Part shown: positions 6,405 through 10,351 of the stretch, in pieces
Position numbering within the stretch: the first letter of the stretch is position 1
How the letters are laid out: every line of letters starts with the position of its first letter
Assembly: GCA_902773395.1 (NCBI GenBank)
Contig: CACYEJ010000118.1
Location: 1-10,351, forward strand
Length of the DNA stretch: 10,351 nt
Source of the DNA: an uncultured Ruminococcus sp.
Lineage (GTDB): Bacteria; Bacillota_A; Clostridia; Oscillospirales; Acutalibacteraceae
Direction: 5' to 3'
The notes under the pieces: model-generated
What the model saw: the letters and a program-made list of their open reading frames with translations, nothing else
Told to the model about the DNA's origin: nothing
Database searches by the model: none
Translations under genes and position numbers: made by a program

Positions 6405-7220
6405 ATGCTTTCACCTGCTCAAATTGCCGAAAAGTACGTAACAGTCGGCAAGTCTAAAGCAAATACACCTGTCGGCAAAATGTTTGTGCTGGCTCTTTTT
6501 GCGGGTATATTTATTGCGATTGCCGGTGCGTCTGCTACAATTGCTTCGTGTATGGTTGATAATGCTTCTATATCCCGACTTGTCAATTCGCTTATTTTTC
6601 CTGCTGGTCTTGCAATGGTGGTGCTTGCCGGAAGTGAGCTGTTCACCGGTAACTGCTTGATTCTTGTTTCGGTGCTGAAAAAAGAGGTTAGCTTCCTTTC
6701 ATACATAAAATGTCTGGCGATTGTGTATGTCGGTAATTTAATAGGCTCTATCTTTACGGCGGCGTTGTTTGTGTACGGTCATACGCCTGATTTGTACGGC
6801 GGAAAGCTCGCTGATGTGCTTGCTAATACGGCTGCCGCAAAAACTTCTCTTAGCTTCTCAGATGCGTTTATACGTGGTATTCTGTGCAATATCCTTGTGT
6901 GTATTGCCGTTTGGATTACGATTGGTGCTGTGAACGGTGCGGACAAGGTGTTGGGATTATATCCGCCTATATTTGTGTTTGTTATCGGCGGCTATGAACA
7001 TTGCGTGGCGAATATGTTTTATATTCCTGCCGGATTGTTTGCGGCTTCGGAGTATTCTATCGCTAAAGAGGGGCTTACTTGGGGAGCTTTCTTTGTAAAG
7101 AATTTGCTGCCGGTTACGTTGGGTAATATTGTTGGCGGTGCGTTGCTTGTTGGAGTAGGTTATTGGTTTGCTTATTTAACCGGCGGCGAGAAGAATGTTA
7201 AAAAGAATAATAAAAAATGA
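6405..7220 (+). CDS. Formate/nitrite transporter (FNT) family channel
   Basis: This is a 271-residue integral membrane protein of the FNT family, which forms pentameric channels for small monovalent anions such as formate, nitrite or hydrosulfide. Family signatures visible are GKMFVLALFAGIFIAIAGA in helix 1, FPAGLAMVVLAGSELFTGN (65-83) around the first broken helix, RGILCNILVCIAVW (157-170), and GGYEHCVANMFYIPAG (195-210). The last matches the second broken helix with the pore His at 199. A Lys at 146, shortly before helix 4, may correspond to FocA Lys156. Six membrane spans and a short basic C-terminus give a normal size. Formate export or uptake is the likeliest role in a fermentative anaerobe, but nitrite and hydrosulfide members share these motifs, and no pyruvate formate-lyase or sulfite reductase gene is nearby to decide. 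The gene appears to be transcribed alone. Confidence 0.92.
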   Translation: MLSPAQIAEKYVTVGKSKANTPVGKMFVLALFAGIFIAIAGASATIASCMVDNASISRLVNSLIFPAGLAMVVLAGSELFTGNCLILVSVLKKEVSFLSYIKCLAIVYVGNLIGSIFTAALFVYGHTPDLYGGKLADVLANTAAAKTSLSFSDAFIRGILCNILVCIAVWITIGAVNGADKVLGLYPPIFVFVIGGYEHCVANMFYIPAGLFAASEYSIAKEGLTWGAFFVKNLLPVTLGNIVGGALLVGVGYWFAYLTGGEKNVKKNNKK

Positions 7221-7495
7221 TATACGCAAAAACTAGAAGATTTGATATTCAAAAGTTTTGATCCAACTTTTTCAAAAGTTGGCGGGGTGCAGGGGTAGAG
7301 CCCATGCTCGCTGACGCAAGAAATTAGCGTAGAAAAACAAACTACCCTCAGCGAAACTAAACAAACTTTAATTAGGAAAAATAACTCAAAGCAACTTCTA
7401 AAATAAAATCTTTCTTTTCAAATAAAAACAGGCAAGAGCTTGCGAATTGCCGGTCTGAGAAAGAAAAGTGTTAAATCTTAATTTTCGTTAGTATA
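7221..7495 (+). repeat. Dispersed composite repeat, full copy 3 (275 bp), abutting a stop codon
   Basis: Same element and orientation as 1465-1747. It begins at the first base after the FNT stop codon (TATAC at 7221) and ends four bases before the arm of the convergent terminator. The terminal repeats (7221-7250 against the reverse complement of 7466-7495) align without gaps around AGATTT. Its A hairpin reads CCAACTTTT/AAAAGTTGG (7263-7282), with both partners of one pair changed relative to the other full copies. Module B spans about 7429-7495. With the terminator, this accounts for the whole 313-base gap. Confidence 0.87.
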
Positions 7496-7498
7496 AAA

Positions 7499-7535
7499 AC
7501 ACCGTCCTCTAAAAAATGAGGGCGGTGTGATTTTT
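7499..7535. terminator. Bidirectional terminator between convergent genes
   Basis: ACACCGTCCTC (7499-7509) pairs with GAGGGCGGTGT (7518-7528), eleven pairs with one G-U wobble on the plus strand, around a T/A loop. A T run follows at 7531-7535 on the plus strand, and an A run precedes at 7494-7498, so it can also serve the minus strand gene that ends at 7534. On the minus strand the wobble becomes an A/C mismatch. Confidence 0.85.
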
Positions 7536-8616
7536 AATTTATAACAAGCTGAACCTTTATAGTCACGGGGTTGTGGTCGCTGTACTTGAACTGTGTGTCA
7601 ATTGTCTTTGTGCTTTCCACAATTGTATTTGGGGAACATATAAATCCGTCAATTACATAATATTGTGTGTTCTTGCTTTTTGGATCGTAAGGCTCGTTTA
7701 GCAGTCGTGACGTTGGCAGTGTGTCGTCTGTGCAGTACTTCCAGCCGCCCGTTAAGTTTGCCGTGGTAATAGTTTTCGGTTCAAAATATTCTGTATTTAC
7801 AAGCGGATATTTGTTCTTGTCTACAGAGGGAAGCATTCCGTTGAAATCTCCGCCGGCTATTACATAGTTTCCTTTGGCGTATTCAAGCTGCATGTACTCG
7901 CAAAGCTCCTTGTACTGAGTCTCTCTACCCTCGCCGTCATCGTATGCGTCAAGATGCAGATTGATTAGCACAAGCTCCTTTGTACTGTCAAGCAGAGGTA
8001 CTCTCTCCACTAGCAGACATCTTTTGAGCTGGCATGCACTGGTCGGCCATGTGAAGCTGCTGGTGAGTGCTATACGCTCGGCTTTGTCTACGTTAAATTT
8101 GTTTACTGTGAGAATACCGGCGTTGACCTTTCCGATATTATCTGTTACAGGGTAGGGGATATAATCACAAAGAAAATTTGTCGCAAAGCCAATATTGCTC
8201 TCAGGGAAAACTCCAGACATCAAGTTTGCTTCGTCAATATTATAAGAACGCTTTGAGTCAATGTCTATTTCCTGAATGAAATTAACGTCGGCGTCCTGCT
8301 TTTGAATGGTTTGTATTATGCCGTCCATGTTGGCGGTGATGTTGTCGGCACTTTCGGTAGTGACTGTTTTGCCGCCGTCCATGAAGAAATCATGCTTGTC
8401 ATCGTTTGCACCGTAGCCGATGTTGTAAGTTAGTACTGTGACGGTGTCGCCCGGAGAAATGCTCTTTGAGGCTGAGCCGTATGTGTCTACATTTTCGATT
8501 GCTTCAGGCTTGTATTCGTGATTCGTAAGGTAGACAACGCCTGCACCTATTCCGGCAGCAGCGAGAATAACCAGCACTAATAGTGTGATAAATATGGCTT
8601 TGAGAAATTTTTTCAT
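7534..8616 (-). CDS. Membrane-anchored endonuclease/exonuclease/phosphatase (EEP) family protein
   Basis: This 360-residue protein has an N-terminal hydrophobic helix (about 8-30, after MKKFLKA). There is no lipobox Cys, so it is probably an uncleaved anchor that puts the enzyme outside the membrane. The rest is an EEP (DNase I-like) metal-dependent fold: TVLTYNIGYG with Asn65, NFIQEID with Glu116, INLHLDAYDD with His221 and Asp223, AGGDFNG with Asp257 and Asn259, VIDGFI with Asp323, and YSDHNPV with Asp347/His348. All the usual catalytic positions are present, so it should be active. The family cleaves phosphodiesters or phosphomonoesters in nucleic acids, sphingolipids or inositol phosphates, and the substrate cannot be read from the sequence. 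The start at 8616 has AAAGGA eight bases upstream. It has its own promoter and is divergent from the thioredoxin operon. Confidence 0.9.
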   Translation of the reverse strand: MKKFLKAIFITLLVLVILAAAGIGAGVVYLTNHEYKPEAIENVDTYGSASKSISPGDTVTVLTYNIGYGANDDKHDFFMDGGKTVTTESADNITANMDGIIQTIQKQDADVNFIQEIDIDSKRSYNIDEANLMSGVFPESNIGFATNFLCDYIPYPVTDNIGKVNAGILTVNKFNVDKAERIALTSSFTWPTSACQLKRCLLVERVPLLDSTKELVLINLHLDAYDDGEGRETQYKELCEYMQLEYAKGNYVIAGGDFNGMLPSVDKNKYPLVNTEYFEPKTITTANLTGGWKYCTDDTLPTSRLLNEPYDPKSKNTQYYVIDGFICSPNTIVESTKTIDTQFKYSDHNPVTIKVQLVIN

Positions 8617-8653
8617 TTGTAAAGTCCTTTCCGAATTTTAATTACATATTAAA

Positions 8654-8683
8654 ATTATACAATAAATGAGTTGTGTTTTTCAA
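8654..8683 (-). promoter_or_regulatory. Promoter of the EEP-family gene
   Basis: On the minus strand, TTGAAA (8678-8683) and a perfect TATAAT (8654-8659) are 18 bases apart, and the -10 lies 37 bases before the ATG. This is a good vegetative (sigma A-type) promoter. Confidence 0.75.
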
Positions 8684-8738
8684 TAGGAATAGGAATTTTT
8701 TAGGATTAAAAATTCATAATTATTTCATTGCTTTTGTA

Positions 8739-8767
8739 TTGAATTATCGGTCCGGATTTGGTATACT
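8739..8767 (+). promoter_or_regulatory. Promoter of the thioredoxin-FTR operon
   Basis: TTGAAT (8739-8744) and TATACT (8762-8767) are 17 bases apart, and TGG directly before the -10 makes it an extended -10 as well. Transcription would start near 8774, about 40 bases before the ATG at 8816. CGGTCCG just upstream of the -10 (8749-8755) is a short palindrome within the spacer, possibly an operator but too short to assert. Confidence 0.8.
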
Positions 8768-8815
8768 AATTTTATAACTCTATTAAAGTTTTTTATAAAG
8801 AAAGGTTTGGTTATA

Positions 8816-9130
8816 ATGGCTTTTAAATTTACTCAGGAGAATTTTGAGCAGGAGGTTCTAAATAGTGACGTTCCTGTGCTTGTAGATTTCTATGCGGATT
8901 GGTGCGGTCCTTGTCAGATGTTAGCTCCGATTATTGAGGATATTTCTGATTCCGATATCGGCGTTAAGGTTGGTAAGGTGAATGTTGATGAGCAAATGCC
9001 GCTTGCTCTGAAATACGGCGCGCGTTCTATTCCGCTTTTGATATTGTTCAAAAATGGCAAGCCTGCTGCAAAGACTCTTGGATATCAAGAAAAGAACGAA
9101 ATTTTAAAGATGATTGAGGAGGTAAAATAA
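8816..9130 (+). CDS. trxA: Thioredoxin
   Basis: This is a classical 104-residue thioredoxin: FYADWCGPCQMLAP with the redox pair Cys30/Cys33, and RSIPLLILFKNG with the cis-Pro at 73 before the last strands. It reduces disulfides in cytoplasmic proteins. Leu follows the cis-Pro where many thioredoxins have Thr. The start is taken as ATG 8816, with AAAGAAAGG at about 8796-8804; an upstream in-frame TTG (8807) lies right behind that site and is unlikely. The stop overlaps the next start as TAATG, so translation is probably coupled to the FTR subunit. This suggests the electrons come from ferredoxin rather than from NADPH-thioredoxin reductase. Confidence 0.95.
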   Translation: MAFKFTQENFEQEVLNSDVPVLVDFYADWCGPCQMLAPIIEDISDSDIGVKVGKVNVDEQMPLALKYGARSIPLLILFKNGKPAAKTLGYQEKNEILKMIEEVK

Positions 9131-9330
9131 TGGGTGTTACGCTGAATTCAGATGAAAAAATTGTAGCCGCAATTAAAGCCGGTTTACAAAAGAAAAACGG
9201 TTACTGCCCATGCAGATTGGAGATTATTCCCGAAAATAAATGTATGTGCAAGGAGTTTAGAGATCAGATTGCAGACCCCGATTTTGAGGGCTACTGTCAT
9301 TGCAGGCTTTACTACAAGAGTAAGAATTAA
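9130..9330 (+). CDS. Ferredoxin:thioredoxin reductase catalytic (beta) subunit-like protein
   Basis: This is a 66-residue protein with three Cys-X-Cys motifs: CPC (26-28), CMC (38-40) and CHC (56-58), with KEFRDQI and CRLYYK around them. The CPC...CxC...CHC set is the mark of the FTR catalytic subunit, in which four Cys hold a [4Fe-4S] cluster and two form the redox disulfide that reduces thioredoxin with electrons from ferredoxin. The spacing between motifs is 9 and 15 residues, shorter first and longer second than in plant FTR (16 and 8), and the protein is roughly half the plant subunit's size, so it is a compact bacterial/archaeal-type member. No variable (alpha) subunit is encoded nearby. 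Its start overlaps the thioredoxin stop, supporting a working pair. Confidence 0.88.
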   Translation: MGVTLNSDEKIVAAIKAGLQKKNGYCPCRLEIIPENKCMCKEFRDQIADPDFEGYCHCRLYYKSKN

Positions 9331-9336
9331 CAAAGG

Positions 9337-9367
9337 GTGCTGTAGAAACATTATGCTTTTACAGCAC
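9337..9367 (+). other. Intergenic hairpin after the FTR gene
   Basis: GTGCTGTA (9337-9344) pairs perfectly with TACAGCAC (9360-9367), and AAA/TTT inside can extend the stem past a bulge. The following TATATTTGATTTT is T-rich but not an immediate T run, so it is at best a weak or partial terminator. It could instead shield the 3' end of the trx-FTR message. Confidence 0.5.
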
Positions 9368-9401
9368 TATATTTGATTTTATGAGAAAGAGGGAATGTGT
9401 T

Positions 9402-10256
9402 ATGAAAACAGGTTTGGTTCTTGAAGGCGGTGCAATGAGGGCTACCTATACTATCGGTGTGCTTGATGTGCTTATGGAGAATCATATTGAGTTTGACGGG
9501 ATTATCGGTGTGTCGGCTGGAGCTATTCACGGTGCAAGCTACGCTGCAAATCAGCCCGGCAGAAATATCCGCTACTATAAAAAATATGCCTCGGATAAGA
9601 GATTTATGAGCTTTTACTCAATGATTACTACGGGCGATATGGTAGGGAAGGAATTTTGCTATAATGATATCCCGTGGAAGCTTGATCCGTTTGATAACGA
9701 AACCTTTAAAAATTCTAAAACGGAATTTTATGCGGTGGCGGCAAATGTGGAAACGGGTGAGAGTGAGTATATAAGAATTAACGACTTAAAAGACCCCATT
9801 CAAATGGAGTATCTGAGGGCGTCGGCGTCAATGCCGTTGGTGTCGAAGATTGTCGAGGTGGACGGTAAAAAGCTGCTTGACGGCGGCATGACAGACAGCA
9901 TACCGCTCAGAGCCTTTGAAAATATGGGTTTTGAAAAAAATGTTGTTGTGGCAACAAGAGCGGACAGTTTCGTAAAGGGAGATGAACAATTGGGACTTAT
10001 TAGCCTGATTTATAAAAATTATCCAAAATTTGTATCGGCTATAAGATATCGTGCAAAGATGTATAACGATGAAAAGGCATACATATTGTTGCAGGAGCAG
10101 TTGGGGAATATATTTTTTATACGTCCGAGTGAGGAGCTGGATATATCGAGAATGGACACAAATCCGGAGCATTTGGAGGCTGTGTATCAGATAGGCAGAC
10201 AGGACGCTGAGAAGAGATTGCCGGAGCTTTTGAAATTTTTAGAGAAAAATAAATAG
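9402..10256 (+). CDS. Patatin-like phospholipase family protein
   Basis: This is a 284-residue cytoplasmic serine hydrolase of the patatin family (bacterial RssA/YjjU-like group), expected to cleave acyl esters of phospholipids or related lipids. LEGGAMRA (about 7-14) is the glycine-rich oxyanion loop, IGVSAGAIHG carries the GxSxG nucleophile Ser38, and LLDGGMTDSIP carries the DGG with catalytic Asp160. There is no signal peptide or membrane span. The ATG at 9402 is chosen because AGAGGG lies about eight bases before it; an in-frame ATG at 9381 lies ahead of that site. The gene follows the trx-FTR pair by 71 bases with a hairpin between, so it may share that promoter by read-through; I see no clear promoter of its own. 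The natural substrate is unknown. Confidence 0.92.
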   Translation: MKTGLVLEGGAMRATYTIGVLDVLMENHIEFDGIIGVSAGAIHGASYAANQPGRNIRYYKKYASDKRFMSFYSMITTGDMVGKEFCYNDIPWKLDPFDNETFKNSKTEFYAVAANVETGESEYIRINDLKDPIQMEYLRASASMPLVSKIVEVDGKKLLDGGMTDSIPLRAFENMGFEKNVVVATRADSFVKGDEQLGLISLIYKNYPKFVSAIRYRAKMYNDEKAYILLQEQLGNIFFIRPSEELDISRMDTNPEHLEAVYQIGRQDAEKRLPELLKFLEKNK

Positions 10257-10267
10257 TTTTAATTATA

Positions 10268-10351
10268 TATACTCACAAGCGTTAAGATTCAGCACTTTTC
10301 TTTCTCAGACCGGCAATTCGCAAGCTCTTGCCTGTTTTAGTTTTAATCGAA
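10268..10351 (-). repeat. Dispersed composite repeat, right-edge partial copy (module B end, reverse orientation)
   Basis: Eleven bases after the patatin stop, TATACTC (10268-10274) opens the element from its B end, read in reverse. AAGCGTTAAGATTCAGCACTT, the CTCAGACCGGCAATTC block, and GCAAGCTCTTGCCTG follow, all reverse complements of module B in the full copies. The window ends before the middle section. It sits 3' of a plus-strand gene but in the opposite orientation to copies 1-3. Confidence 0.88.

Noticed and set aside
7961..8155. Plus-strand open frame of 64 codons opposite the EEP gene.
   Set aside because: It is antisense to a gene with all catalytic motifs intact, and it has no ribosome site or recognisable features.
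1..10351. CRISPR array, because the same sequence recurs several times.
   Set aside because: Units are about 270 bp, spaced by kilobases, present in both orientations, and no cas gene is visible.

Overview
The window looks like a chromosomal segment of a low-to-moderate GC, Gram-positive, anaerobic Clostridia, probably of the Ruminococcus/Oscillospiraceae type. This is inferred from several things: a class B sortase, a rhodanese-less ThiI beside a NifS-type cysteine desulfurase, a thioredoxin paired with a ferredoxin:thioredoxin reductase catalytic subunit, strong AGGAGG-type ribosome sites, and two TTG starts. No rRNA, tRNA, phage or transposase gene is visible. I cannot name the species.

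Layout. Bases 1-118 are the edge of a dispersed repeat, followed by an AT-rich leader. A NifS/IscS-type cysteine desulfurase (327-1460) comes next, then repeat copy 1, then thiI (1829-3115); together these two proteins would supply and use persulfide sulfur for 4-thiouridine in tRNA and possibly thiamine. Thirty-three bases after thiI lies a large sortase gene (3149-5272). Its product has a cytoplasmic N-terminal domain that resembles a degenerate CinA/MoaB-type (MoCF) fold, then one membrane span, a class B sortase domain, and a long Glu/Arg/Lys-rich tail ending in LAEESR hexapeptide repeats. A terminator and repeat copy 2 follow. Then comes a 201-residue protein (5653-6258) that also looks like a degenerate MoCF domain, this time with a C-terminal membrane anchor. 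An FNT-family channel (6405-7220), repeat copy 3 and a convergent terminator lead to a minus-strand, membrane-anchored endonuclease/exonuclease/phosphatase-family protein (7534-8616). From a divergent promoter region run thioredoxin and the FTR catalytic subunit (8816-9330, overlapping TAATG), then a patatin-like phospholipase (9402-10256). The window ends inside a fifth repeat copy.

The two most interesting things are the following. (1) A ~270-283 bp composite repeat occurs as three full and two partial copies in 10.3 kb. It has ungapped imperfect 30-base terminal inverted repeats and an internal hairpin with a compensatory base-pair change, and it sits in 3' intergenic spaces in both orientations; it looks like a MITE-like or structured intergenic element. 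(2) Neighbouring genes both encode membrane-tethered degenerate MoCF-like domains, one of them fused to a sortase carrying a probable single-alpha-helix stalk. I know of no described role for that arrangement.
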